From the NCBI GenBank assembly GCA_027886175.1, contig JAJNNQ010000009.1:24107501-24171500 (forward strand): 64,000 nucleotides of DNA, in the 5' to 3' direction. Positions 22,960 through 35,574 of this stretch are shown in pieces. The translations under genes and the position numbers were made by a program. The first letter of the stretch is position 1. Each line of letters opens with the position of its first letter. The notes under the pieces were generated by a model, which saw only the letters and a list, made by a program, of their open reading frames with translations, was not told the origin of the DNA and did no database searches. Source of the stretch: Phylloscopus collybita (lineage: Eukaryota > Chordata > Aves > Passeriformes > Phylloscopidae).

Positions 22960-23305
22960 AAGCTAGGGGTGACCTAATTGCAGCCTCCAATACCTGTAAG
23001 GAGCCTACAAGAAAGATGGAGAGGAACGTTTTATATGAGCATGTAGTGATAGGACAAGGGGAATGGCTTCAAACTGAAAGAGATTTGGATTCAATATTAG
23101 GAAGAAAAATCTTTACTGTAAGGGTGGTGAGGCATTGAAAAGGTTGCCCAGAGAACTTGTGGATGCCCCATCCCTGGAAGTGTTCATGGTCAGTTTGGAT
23201 GGGGCTCTGAGCAACTTGGTCTAGTGGAAGGTGTGCCTGACTATGGCAGAGGGGTCAGAATAAGATGATTTTTAAGATCCCTTCCAACCCCAAATCTCAT
23301 GGCAA
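22960..23305 (+). mobile_element. CR1 LINE, 3' end
   Basis: A plus-strand CR1 3' part. It shows GGGGTGACCTAATTGCAGCC, AGGTTGCCCAGAGAACTTGT and GATGCCCCATCCCTGGAAGT, then the terminal CCCTTCCAACCCCAAATCTC. It is 5'-truncated and antisense to CORIN. Confidence 0.9.
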
Positions 23306-24683
23306 TCAACTGCAGCTCGGGCTACTTGTGCACCACTTTTTTTACAGAAACAGACATTCATTCATTCATAATGCCTCTTTAGTAAAAATACAAAAGTGAA
23401 CAATGTCTCATAATTCTATACTGTAATTTACATAGCTTTGTTGTATAAACAGTAGAAGCATCATATTCACTGCTGCTTTTGAAAGTATTTTACAATTCAA
23501 ATTAATAGAAAAATAACTTCAGGGCTCTTTTGACAGCTCTATGTTAATCTAAGTCAGATTGTTGTGCTGCTTTACTTTTCATTCAAGCTACTGGGTTTTT
23601 TCCTGCCATGGGTTTAATAGCAACAGTTATGTTGGCTGGTCAAAGCAAATAAAACAACATAATAAACAGTGTCAGTTGAGAGAGAGAGAAAAGCAGAGCT
23701 GAATTTTTTCTGTGAGTAAGGATATGAATAACAGCCCTCAGGAAGGTTTCTGTAATTTCTTCCCCCCAGAATGCATTATTGGTTACATGTGGAGTGAATG
23801 ACTGATAATGCCTCCTGCTCACAGCTCATTAGGTCTGTGAAACCAGTTCAACCACCTATCTTCAATCTCAAAGCATACATTCTTACAACTATTATAAGGG
23901 TAGCTGATTTTCTCATCTACTGATTATTCACTTGTCACTTGTGTAAATAGATACCAATCTGAAGGACAACAGCCTACAGACCTGCATCTTTTCTCAATGA
24001 CTCAGAGAATGACTGAATGACTCAGTCATTTTATATTCAGATGTTTTTACTGTAATTGCACAGCTTGGATTTTCCAGTACCATCAGTACATCTGTGTTCA
24101 CATCCCTGATGTACTTAATAATAGATTCCCCACAGTGGTATTGTACACTCAATTTCCAATGCTTGTGGAGCTAACTTTTAGACAAAGAGATAAATATTAG
24201 CTATGACACATGAACCTGTATGTATCCACTAGACAATCTCTATTCTAACCAATAACAATTTTATAGGAAAACTGTTAATTGTCCCCAGGATAAATGCTCT
24301 GGATTCTAACTAGAACACGACTCAAGCATATTTTCTCTAACAGGGCTTGAAAACATGACATTCAAGGATTTTTTTGAGGAGTGATAATCTTCAATTCAGA
24401 AAATGTGGAGGATATGGAGTTTTTAGCCAGAATCAGACAAAAATAAAAAACAGAAATCAAGAGAAAGTTTTATTTGGGATTGGGTGACTGGGTGACACTG
24501 TACAAGAATCTGTGGAACAAACAGGTATAGCAGTCAGACCTTAATTTTGATAAACACTTTTGATAAACTAAAAATGAAAAAGAGAATTACATTACACAAA
24601 AAAAATCTTTATGAATGGCATATGTGGGCAGGGAAGGATTCACTGCATGTAATCTGGAGGCACCAAACCCCAAAAGAAACCAC

Positions 24684-24713
24684 AGAAGAAAGAAAGAAAT
24701 AAGAAAGAAATAA
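24684..24713 (+). repeat. (GAAA)n-like microsatellite
   Basis: The run AGAAGAAAGAAAGAAATAAG continues with a further AAAGAAATAAG block, forming a short imperfect purine microsatellite. Confidence 0.7.
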
Positions 24714-25035
24714 GCAGTCATGAGCCAAGGACATGCTCTTGAAATTTCCAGGAACAGAACCCTGAGAAGAGTGTGCAAAGCAGTTTGTGCTGAGCATTAG
24801 AAGAAAAGGGATTAGAGCAGAGAAACAGCTTATCTGCTTGGTTCTACTGTGGTCAGAGAAGTAAATTCTTTCAAATATAAGAACTGCAGAAATAAATATT
24901 CAAGAACAGCACAGTTTATTTCTGCAGGAGAAGCAGCCTAGTGAACCCAAATTCTTACCTTTTCAGTTGCAGAGGAACCCCACTAGAACCATGCATTTAT
25001 ATAAAAATAAAAATAAAAGTCAAAATATTCTCCAT

Positions 25036-25400
25036 AGTCATAGAATCATAGACTTGTAGAAGGGGTTGGGTTGGAAGGGACCTTAAAGATCATCTTATTC
25101 CAACCCCTTTGGCATGGGCAAGGACATCTTCCACTAGACCAGGTTGCTCAGAGCCCCATCCAACCTGGCCTTGAACACTTCGAGGGATGGGGCACTCACA
25201 GCTTCTCTGGACAACCTGTTCCAGTGCCTCACCACCCTCACAGTAAAGATTTTCTTCCTAATATCTAATCTAAGTGTACTCTTTTTCAGTTTGAAGCCAG
25301 TTCCCTTGTCCACTACATGGTTTTTGTAAATAGCCTGCCCTCCATCTTCCTTGTAGGCTCCCTGCAGGTCCTGGAAGATCGTTCAATTATAGTCTCTCCT
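25036..25400 (-). mobile_element. CR1 LINE, 3' end, relatively well preserved
   Basis: The plus strand begins with the inverted CR1 terminus ATAGAATCATAGACTTGTAG, then GGTTGGAAGGGACCTTAAAG and CCACTAGACCAGGTTGCTCA, and continues through the AACCTGTTCCAGTGCCTCAC block to about 25.40 kb. The element is on the minus strand, sense to CORIN, and less diverged than the other CR1 copies here. Confidence 0.92.
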
Positions 25401-26959
25401 TCTACATGAAAACCATTCATATCCAAGCATCACGCAGAATGAAAAATTTAATTAAAAAAAAGCCTTTTGCTTTATACAAGAGGATGTCAGAACTGACATT
25501 TAGTAGGACAATAAAGGTGTCCACAGCCTGTCAGGCAGGAGCAGCAAATCTCACAATTGGCTCTACATTTCTTCTTCTGGTGAGAAAAAGTAAACTTCCA
25601 CTGTGTACTTACCTGCAATTTCTGCAGTTCACTACCAGATGAATATCAATCCTGCCATACAGATTATGGAATAATCATTAACCAGGCACTATTCTTCCAA
25701 GTTCCTTCTCTAGCAATACTAAATATATTATTTTAGCCATAGGATATTCTGAAACTTGAAAGTTTCGTAAGTGACAGATGTCTTCTGGCTTAATTTAAGT
25801 TCAGCTATCTAGATTTGGTGGGGTTTTTGAACACTCTGACCAGCTATAATTTGTCAACATTTAACAGGCATATTTATATTATACCTTGTATTCAGTTTAT
25901 GTACCACATAGGCATGAAATCCAGGTCTTTAACATTCTGTTACTTTCTCAGAATTATGCCCCATTCTATGATTATAATTAATGATATGATAGTCACCCAT
26001 TGTTCATGGCTAATTACTCTTCAATGGGTAAATCTTTATCACATTTATGCATTTATTTATGCTACAGCTTCTTACCTTGTTATTTGAACCTGCCATGAAG
26101 ACAAAATTATGGTACTCCATATTTCTCTAATGTTCATCCTTATGATACCAAAGGCATCAACAAACATACAGTTAAAACCACCCTGTGAGCTAAAAGGGCA
26201 CTTTTATTCCCATTTTACATAAGGAATTTGAAACACAGAAAAAAAAAGCATTTCATAATTACTTGCTTACTATTTCCATTTGGAGAGATCCATTAAAGCT
26301 AATTTTTTCAGTATATATATCATATATTTTTATCATATACTTAAGACACTGGTCCCAGCAGCTTTCACCACACCAACTTACACCAAATAGCACAGGACTC
26401 TACAATAAAAATTTGTGGACAGTGCTCAGTTTAATTGGAAATCATTCAACTTCAACAAGACACAATCCTTTGGCTCTTTCCCTACCTCAGCCAGTACAAA
26501 AGTTCCCACAGATGAAGGAAGGTATGGACAACAGCCTCCTTTACTTCATGACTCTTCAAAAATATGCCTTTAGAGCTGGAGAGAATCCAACTGGTAAAAT
26601 ACTTTGTCTAATAATTTTTAGGCTATATCATGATGTATACTCAGGAACTTCAAGGAGGTAGCCCAGGATACATAATCTATTTTAACTGTACCATTAACTA
26701 ATATTCAAAGAAACAATGTATAATCTCCCTGATCTTTTAAGGTAGTTATAAAAAATAAATTCTTGGGGGTTTTTTAATTAAAAAAATTGAAAAACAGTTT
26801 TCATCATACGATTTCTTCTTGTTTATTTTCACACAGAAGTCATTATCAAAGTCAGAACCCACAGATAGACTGTAAAGCCTCAGTCTCTTCATCTCACAGA
26901 ATGCCTATCAACAGCAAAGTCTGATGCCAGCAAGGGAACTCCAGCAATGTGGTCAGTGA

Positions 26960-27764
26960 GAAAAAAGTCAGGCTTACTGCTCTCAGTGTGATCTCACCTC
27001 TAGATTTGGATCTAGAGAACATAGCAGCACCCCTGAGGAGATGGAATTGCCTTGTTTTTAGAGACTGGCTGGAAAGCTGCCCAGTGGAAAATGACCTGGG
27101 AATGCTGGTCGACAGCTGGCTGATCATGAGCCAGCTGTGCCCTGGTGGCCAAGAAGGCCAGTGACATCCTGGCCTGTATCAGCAACAGCGTGGCCAGCAG
27201 GACCAAGCAGTGATTGTCCCCTGCTGTACTTGGCACTGCTGAAGCCACAGCTGGAATCCTGTGTTTAGTTTGGGCCCCTCAGCACAAGAAAGACATTGAG
27301 GTGTTGGAGCACGTCTAGAGAAGGACAACGGAGCTGGGGAAGGGTCTACAGAGCACAAGCCTTATGAGGAGTGGGGAGGGATCTGGGGTGTTTAGCCTGC
27401 AGAAAAAAAGGCTCAGGGGAGACCTGATCACTCTCCACAACTACCAGAAAGGAGCTTGTATGAAGGTGGCAGTGAGTCTCTTCCCCCAAGTAACAAGCAG
27501 TAAGACAGGAGGAAACAGCCTCAAGGAGCACCAGGAGAGGTTTGGATTGGATATTAGAGAAAATTTCTTGATAGGAAGGCTGGTCAGTCATTGGAACAGG
27601 CTGCCCAGGTAAGTGGTGTGGTCATCATCCCTGAAGGTATCTAAAAGATGCATAGACATTACACTCAGGGACATGGTTTAGTGGTGGATTTGGCAGAGCT
27701 AACAGTTGGACTGGATGACCTTCAATATCTTTTTCAAGATAAAAAATTATTCTATGACTTTATG
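26960..27764 (+). mobile_element. CR1 LINE, 5'-truncated, with 3' end
   Basis: A plus-strand CR1 of about 0.8 kb. It starts in the ORF2 tail (a CACCTCTAGATTTGGATC region, then GGCTGGAAAGCTGCCCAGTG) and continues through AGTGATTGTCCCCTGCTGTA and AGGCTGCCCAGGTAAGTGGT to the terminal ATTATTCTATGACTTTATG. Overlapping open frames on both strands at 26894-27612 are CR1 shadows. Near 27.60 kb a CAGGTAAGT sequence resembles a splice donor but lies on the strand opposite CORIN. Confidence 0.9.
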
Positions 27765-28212
27765 TGTGGGTGTATAAAGACCTTTCTGAGAAGTTTACCT
27801 CTTGATCAATTTTGAGCTCATTTTTACAGCAAGGAAAAAGGAGATACACTTGAAATTTGGCCTGTGGATCAGGTTCCTACTCCAAATAACAAACCTGTGT
27901 TTACTAGAGCTAGCAACCAAAAAGTCAACAGGTCATATTACTTTCCTCCAACCTTCTTTCCTTAAAACAGCTCAGAATTCTTCATGTAAAATAAAAAGGC
28001 CTCAAATCAACACAAGTCTGAAAAAAATCAGCCTAAACAATTAAAGTACTGCAAACTATAATCCACTGACAACCAGACTTTTTCATAGTAATAAGATGGA
28101 ACATGGGAAAAGAAATAATAATTTCAACCCAGAGCTTTTTCAACACAGGAAGAAAACACATTATTAAACAAAAACTCATAAACACAGTGAACAGTTAAGA
28201 ATGGAAACATAC

Positions 28213-28394
28213 ACTGCTTTCCTTTTTCTTGGTGTGGTGAGAAGCATACCCTTGTAGCAGTGTCATTCTCAGTTTTGTTTTGGAATTGAGAGCACTTCAA
28301 GAAGTCTGGCCAAGAAGCATTTACCATACCCAGGACGGGTTCACAGCCTTCTTTTGCTGCCTCACAAAATGTCCTGCAGGGCAAGAGGCCTCGA
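28213..28394 (-). CDS. CORIN: CORIN exon: second part of frizzled domain 1
   Basis: This 182-nt exon follows an 18.1 kb intron. The acceptor is ctttag before TCGAGGCC and the donor is CAGT followed by GTATGT. It carries the remaining five frizzled cysteines (LPCR, TFCE, EGCE, LKCS, RVCF) and the conserved run CRTFCEAAKEGCEPVLGMVN. There are sequons at NAS, NKT and NDT. The -1 base at the donor is T, which is unusual. I chose this donor because it leaves a single T that combines with CA of the LDLRA1 exon (TCA, Ser) and keeps the frame. A donor two bases upstream (CA then GTGTAT) would break the frame. Confidence 0.93.
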
Positions 28395-28903
28395 CTAAAG
28401 GAAAGAGATAGAGAGCAAAATTAAAACTTATTATTACTTTAGTAGGTTGTGAAAACTTTTTACAAAAATCAAAAATTAATAATAAATGCTTTTGACAAAT
28501 TTTGTGCTCTACAGAACTACACCCATTCCTTTACAGTGATTAAATTTTCAACCCAACTTTTTTGCAGTTTATGTCTAAATTACTGCAGAACTTCTCAGGC
28601 TTTACCGAATGAAATTTTGCTTTATTCATAACTACTCATAATGTCAAAGAATTATTTTTTCCTGGTACACCACCTATATCTTCCTCTTTATGCTGGATTC
28701 TCAGTTGTATCTGCCTATCTCAAAACCATGGCTAGAATTCCATATTCAGTAACAAGTTAGTGGCCTGAACTGAAGAACTCTACAGTACCCAAAATTTTAC
28801 CAACTTAGTGTTTCATTATACAGTAACAGAGAATAACACAGCACTTTTAGCAACTGTGTGCTAAAAGTAAGTAATATGCAAATTTAGTAATGTGCAAAGT
28901 AAG

Positions 28904-28954
28904 TAATATTCACTTATGCAAGTGAATATTAGCAAAATATTCACTTGCATAAGT
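28904..28954. repeat. Perfect inverted repeats forming two alternative hairpins
   Basis: Arm 28912-28930 (ACTTATGCAAGTGAATATT) is the exact reverse complement of 28936-28954, with a 5-base spacer: a perfect 19-bp stem. The same right half of the first arm (28919-28931 region) also pairs perfectly with 28904-28915 around the 4-base loop ATGC, giving a 12-bp stem. The two stems share sequence and exclude each other. The locus lies in the Fz1-splitting intron, about 0.5 kb upstream of the Fz1b acceptor. Confidence 0.9.
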
Positions 28955-30640
28955 ATTCTGAAGTCAGAATGGTTGCCTTTCTCTGCTTAGTATCTAAAAA
29001 GACAAGTGTGCTGCCAGTGCTGTTACTGAGTTCATTACATACTTTGGTTGGAACCACTTTTTAAAAAAAGTGTCTTCAGAGATACATTCTCCAGGTAATG
29101 CTAAGGACTTTTACACAACGTACTTCACATGCTGCAGTACTGAACTTATCTCAGACACAAGTCAGGGAATTTATCTCTAAAATTGTCTCTTGCAGCTTCC
29201 TGGATGGCAGATTACTTGTTGCCTATAAAGAAGCATATATATTCTAAAATAGCACTTTTCACCACCATATTTTTTACTGTGATCTCTTGAAAGATGGAAA
29301 ATTTTTGCACCAAAGATCACCTATATGGCTGTGTACAAAACCAAGAAGGGTTTCATCTGATGACAGAAGAGTTGCCACTTACCAATTCTGCACATTATAC
29401 TGGCAAACTAAGTTTATTTGACTTGTAAATGCTCTTCAGATAAAGATGTTCTAAAACACTCTTTTTTTTACAGAACCTATTCGATATGGAAAGAAAGGGC
29501 ACAAGAGCTCTTGAGCAGCCGTCACTGCCTCCTATTTTGAGCCTGAGAAACTCCTTAAATAAAGGGGATTTGACAGGGCAAGTGACTTTCTCCAGACATT
29601 TTTTAGCTTTTCCTTCTTAGTTAATACAGTAATAACCCTTCTGGTTTGACAGAGGCTCCCTAATACAGAGAATGCCAAAAGAAATGCTGCTACTTACTGC
29701 AGAAGGCACTTGAGTTACAAAATATCTGTTACTAATAAGATGTCACAAAGCTAAAATGGAGTATTGATTTGACATGTTGGTGAGTGATAACCCTTTATTT
29801 TATTCAATCTGATAGGCTTAATTTAACTTTCTGTTCATTTTTTACAAAACCACAAAATATGCTACAAAACTGCATTGCAGTGAAAATTATTGTAAGCAGT
29901 GATTCCACCTCATTTACTGGTGCAATGGAGCATACCTAATGATCACAAGTAGTAATTTGAAGACAGTACATTCTGCTAAGTTTATTTTTTATTCTCAAAA
30001 AAAAGTGTCAGTAGGGACATTACTTGATTTTAACATCTCCTTGAGATCTACTTGAGTTTATCACAGTTAACCAATCTGTACACATGGTTTCTATAAATGG
30101 GAATGCTATTTGAAAAAAAATCCCAGACAAATAAACAAAACATAAAGAGTTCTTGAGGACTCTCAGACAAAGTTTCATACAAGTCTGGAGTATTTGATAT
30201 GATCTCTGGTTTTTTTCTGAGCCACACCTAAATCATTAACTTTCAAAGCACCACACTTCAGCTATAGCCTGACATTTAGCAATCAGGCAATAAAAGTCTG
30301 TGTATGTCAACTTCTTACAGTGTAACTATAGCAAACTTCCATCTATATGGTTCCTTGTTTCCAAAGGTCTTTCAACATACTGAACACTCATCTCAATCAA
30401 AATTTTAAAAATAATATTAAAAAGTTATATTAAAATATATCTATGCAGAGTTATACTTATGCATGATTGTTAAAAAGCTTCTAAAATTTCAGGAGCAATT
30501 TTTTTCAGAAGATCTATGTGCACAATGAATTCTTTACATCTATATGAAGAAAAATCCACAAATAGAAAACGCTCACCTCATTTACTTAAATTAAGCAGTT
30601 CAGCATTTGAATATTAGGCAATAAACAAGGCAAATATTTA

Positions 30641-31721
30641 GATATTGTATCGGATTTGCACAGCAAGGTTCTCGTAGCAGGAGAGGTACAAAGGTGACTT
30701 CTGTGAGAAGCTGCCAGAAGCTGCTGCTCCTGTGTCTGACAGAGCCAACTCCAGTCAGATGGAGACAGATCCACCACTGGCCAAGGTTGAGCCCATCTGT
30801 GACAGCAGTTGTACCTCTGCAATATTTAAGGAGGCAGGGAAAAAATCCTGTGCAAGGGCAACTGCACCCAGGAGAAGGAAGTGAGAATATGGGAGAGAAG
30901 CAACTCTGTAGATACCAAGGTCAGTGCAGCAGGAGGGACAGGTGGTGCTCCAGGCACTGCAGCAGAGATTCCCTTGCAGCCTGTGGGGCAGCCCATGATG
31001 AGAAAGCTGTGCCCCTGTAGCCCACAGAGGTCCATGGTGGTGAAGATATTCAGCTGCAGCCCCTGGAGGACCCCACTCTGGAATACACAGATGCCCAAAG
31101 GAATCTGTGACCCTGTGGGACCCCACTCTGGAGCAGGTTTGCTGGCAGAACTTGTGACCCTGTGGTGAACCCACACTGGAGCAGCCAGTTTCTGAAGGAC
31201 TGCACACTGTGGGAGGGACCCACACTGCAGCAGTTGATGAAGAGCAGTAGCCCATGGAAAGGACTCACGCTGGAGAAGTTCATGGAGGACTGTGTCCCAT
31301 AGGAGGCACCCCATGCTGGAACAGAGGAAGAGTGTGAGGAGTCCTCCTGAGAACGAAGGAGTGACAATGTGTGACAAACTGACTGCAGCCCACTTGCCAT
31401 CCCCCTGTACCTCTGAGGGCACACGAGGTAGGTAATTCATGACCAAAGTTAAACACAGGAAGAGAGGGATGTGAGGAAGTGACAAGATTTGGGCTTTCTT
31501 TTCTCATTACCCTGCTCTGATTTGACTGGCAGTGAATTAAATTACTTTGCCCATGTTGAGTCTGTTTTGCCTGTGACAGTAGTTGGTGAGGGATCTCTCC
31601 TTGCCCGTATCTCGATCTGTGAGACTTGTTCTGTTTTCTCTCCCCTGTCCAGCTGAGGAGAGGAGTAACAGCAGCTTTGGAAGGCACCTGGTGACTGCTG
31701 GGGCCAACCTACCACAGACAT
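30641..31721 (+). mobile_element. Solo LTR (ERV-L-like), 1071 bp
   Basis: The LTR is 30646-31716. It opens TGTATCGGATTTGCACAGCA and closes CAACCTACCACA, matching a widespread avian ERV-L LTR that I recognise. Diagnostic inner blocks include CTTCTGTGAGAAGCTGCCAG, several imperfect CCCACACTGGAGCAG modules and a TCCCCTGTCCAGCTGAGGAG segment near the 3' end. Flanks are GATAT (30641-30645) and GACAT (31717-31721), a 5-bp duplication with one mismatch. The many overlapping 80-220 residue frames inside it, mostly on the minus strand, come from GC-rich LTR sequence. Antisense to CORIN; no viral genes. Confidence 0.88.
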
Positions 31722-34700
31722 GCACAGAACAGTAATAATTTGGAAATGACCAGTCTTCTAAAAGACAACTACATGGTGATCTAATAACCAAGAAGAATTT
31801 GTAGTCTCTAGAGAAGCTCTGAAAAATCAGAAAACATGGGATTATCCTGCAATTACGGCAATATTTGGCCCAGTTTCAATGTTGAGTCATGTGTGCTCCA
31901 TAAATTAAATGTTTCTGGATAATGATCAAATTTAGTATGGACTTATTGCTTAATCTGCTGAAGGATGAAAATATTATTAAAAGTCTTTATCTTGATTAAT
32001 CTTATTTACGGCTACTCAGAGACCAATAATTTTTAAAATAAACTGGCAGGTCTATGGCAATCTTACCATAATTGATTTGGCACCAGCGGCAGGCACAGAA
32101 GCAGGTTATAACATATTAGTGTGTGATTCTGCTCTTCAGGATATTAATAGAAAAGCTCCTGAAATTGGAGTTTGATGAAAGAAAGAAAATATGACATATT
32201 TTTATCTCTGTGGTTGGTTTCCCCACTCTCAAAATTCCCCAATCTCAAAATCGGTAAATTCAGCTGTACAGAAACACCAACATAAGAACTGTAGGGCACC
32301 AAAAGAAATAGAAATCTTCTTTATCATTTATTAAAAAGCAAATTAAGGGTAGAGAGAATATATAAAGGTTTGAAATTTGCATAAGGCATCTTTGAAGAAG
32401 CTATTTATCAGAAATTTTATATTAAATATTCATTGAAGCAGGTATATTGAATACAGCACATACTCTGCTAAGTGATTTTAAGTTTCCAAAGAGGTTAAAC
32501 ACTGCCTGAAAGCAGACGATCTGATTTTCTTGTCATGATGATCACCTAGCATTCAATTCCATTAAATTGGAACTCAAATTGCCTGATTATAATCCCACAG
32601 GGACTTACTCCTTGTAACTTGGAGATACTTTACATTTTTAGACTATTTTTTTTTTTTCAGAATTTACTCCTTCTCTAATACTCACTTCTCTTCTTTGCAA
32701 TCACATTACCATGCACAGGGCTCCTCAGCAGACTCTGTTTCTTAAGTGGTTGTTTTGAGTACCAGAAGTTATCAAAGAAATATACTACACGAAGCAGTAA
32801 GGAGAGGAAATATCCTCATGGTGACTGTTTTCCTCTTGCAGCAGAATTTACCACATTTTCTAAGGTTAGCTCAAGATTCAAGTTAAAACTAAAGGGTCTG
32901 ACTCCCAACCTTAGCACACACTGAGGGCATGTCTTTTCTGGAAGCAGCAACAGCGTATGCAACTGGATCTGGTTCTGTGGTACTTTAAGTTTTGCTGTTT
33001 GTAAGAGCTGGTTTTAGGCTGTATAATAAGAGGTCAAATAACTGATTCAGCTGAAGAGTAATGTGACCAAAAATAAAAGTACTTTTTTCTCATCTGATAA
33101 TCGATTGGTTCCTCCAAAAGGATACAAGCAAAGAAAGAATAAGGTGTCAAGAGGGGGAGAAGTAGAAATTGCTAGAGCTGACAAAAGCATTAAATTAAGC
33201 AAAATAAACCATTAACCATCCTGCAGGAGCTCCCCTTGCAAACTGGTAAATACAATAATATATCTAGTGCTCATTATTATCTGTGGCATTTCTTCGTGTC
33301 TTCACAATAATATCTCCACTGGTAAAAGCACTATAGCAACAGACATGCCCTGTTGAGAAATTCATTATTGCAATTATACAGGTTAAAACAATAGAAGGTA
33401 AATTTGCAAAAGCCTTACAACCAAGATCTGAAAATAGAGCATGAAGACCACTCTGGGAGCGCACAAGTGTTGGCTGCATCTGCTAAAGGTCACATTTGTG
33501 GTTCAAGAGACAACCTGACTGCAGGCACACTGACGAACATTTCCAGCTACTGCTGGTTCTCATTACTCTTCTTTCCCCAGTTTCATCCCTTCAGTTGTTT
33601 CAGGATAACTTTTTCTGTGGCCACACAAAAAGCTGTATTCAGGTACTGAGACAAGTTAAAAACAGGATATTTTGCTGTATCATCATACACAGGCACACAG
33701 GCTAAGAATGGTGACAGATCACAGGCCTGAGGCAAAATAAATAAACTGGTAATACAATTGTGAGAGATTGCTGGGGCAGGGAGGATGAGAACAAGGACAA
33801 ACTGAAACATGATGAAATTATGGGAAGAAGAAAACCGAGGTTACTCTATTTCTACAGCCCTGAAATCAAACAAGTTGAAGTGACTAGCTCACACACCAGC
33901 CTTTGTGAGTTCTAATTGTCTTTAATACTTTTCATTATATTCTAACAATAATGACTTCCAGAGAATATAAATGTCAGAAAAAGAAGTTTCTACAGCAGAG
34001 CAAACACCCACACCCAGGACTATAGTTTTCTACAGTGACCATTTTGTGAAATCTTTCTCAGTACCCTCTCACAGTACTCCAATATAGAGAGCAGCACAGA
34101 CACAGACAGTTTTATGAGACAAACTCATAAACCTCTCAATATTAGTTCTTGATTCATAGATTTATAAACAAATTGGCTGCTAATGTTTCACATAATCAAG
34201 AAAATAATGTATTTTTATCTTTTATTGTTTGGTTTTCATCTCTAACTTGCAAGTTCATTTGAAAGTCTAAATTTTCTATTTTGTTTCTAGATAGGGGTTT
34301 AAATCTGAAATTTGCTTCTTTACATAATAAAATCTGAAAAGAAAGCAAGATTATTTTCGATTTTTGTGGTTATTTCCCTTGACAAAATTGTACTGAATCC
34401 ATATAGCAACACGTAAGGATGGCACCTCAATTCCACCTAACACTTTGTAACACTCAAAGCTGAGCTAGCTGCATTACCTCCCACCTAGGTTTTAGCTTAA
34501 ATTAAGGTAGTGTTTTCTCAAAGCAGGTTCCCGTGTGTAAGTACAAAGATGCAAAATTATCTGTAAAAGGATAGGACCCACAGTCTGAGAAGCACTGAAC
34601 ATCTTAAAGGAGAAAAAAGGCCTCAGAGGTGAACCTGGCAAAAGGCATACCCAGCTCAGGGGTGGGAGCCTGAATAATGGTTGCAGCTGCTTAGACAAGA

Positions 34701-35574
34701 TTAAGGCCTTGCATTAATTGGCTGAACTGCAGGTAAGTGTCCACTCATCTGCCCTACAGGGACTCAGTATAAGGATTCACAGACAGTGCAGAAGGCCAGT
34801 TCTAACACACACACTCATGAATGCCCCATTTGCTGTCGTGAAGTTAGGCAACTACAGATGAGCCACAAGACAAATGCCCTTTCCAAAAGACTGAAAAAAG
34901 CCTGGGTTATACAATGAGAATGAAAAAGATGGAGATACTGAATGGATTGCCTGCAGCATGGAAGAACAATCTGTTTAAAGGCTATGAGAACAGAAATGTG
35001 GCAAAACCAAATTAGATGAAAAAGTTGGACTAGACTCTCTTCTGTGGCTCTAAACAGATTTTTTTTTTCTCTAAGAATTGCATTTCCAATTAACCACTCC
35101 TTAATAGTTGCCATAACTTATAGCAAGAGGGAAGACACAGCTAAAGAGTTATACTTGCAAAACTCTTAGAACACATCTGATATCCAAAAGTACCATACTT
35201 CACAAAGAGCTCACACAGAACTCTGAAGGCTGCTCAGACAGAGGGGGGAAATATAAATTCCTGATTCCAGTGAAAGTGGAACTGAGAACAAATCCAAATA
35301 TACCATTAAATTTAAAAGACTCTTCTTATCCGTCCAAAAATGAGTAAAAGAAGCAGCAGCTGCTGTTGAATTTTACACTTTCTACATCAACTGCTGTTAT
35401 TTAACATCTCTTTCAGGCTTAGAAATGCTCTTCAGACAATGTGGCCAAACTGTGTTACTATCCTTAAGGATGGACACATACAGTCTTCACAACACAAGTT
35501 AGAATTTTTAGTCAGTATAATAATTTATTTTCTAGACAAAACCCAGATAAACTATTTTGACCAAAATAAGGAGT

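Larger units (their letters stand above)
17687..28212 (-). other. CORIN intron between Fz1b and LDLRA1 exons
   Basis: This 10.5 kb intron carries a solo LTR in the gene's own orientation (18.1-18.8 kb), a small tandem repeat (19.3 kb), three CR1 copies (23.0-23.3, 25.0-25.4 and 27.0-27.8 kb) and short A/T or GAAA runs. The stretches 18.8-22.9, 23.3-25.0, 25.4-26.9 and 27.8-28.2 kb hold no feature I can name; open frames of up to 132 residues (26263-26661) show no domains and read as chance in AT-rich DNA. Confidence 0.8.

Noticed and set aside
26263..26661. Plus-strand frame of 132 residues
   Set aside because: AT-rich intron sequence, no recognisable domain, no promoter or splice pattern; expected by chance in a window this long.
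30755..31687. Overlapping open frames of 124-219 residues on the minus strand
   Set aside because: They lie wholly inside the ERV-L LTR, in GC-rich stop-poor sequence, and read against its orientation; no domain or splice context.
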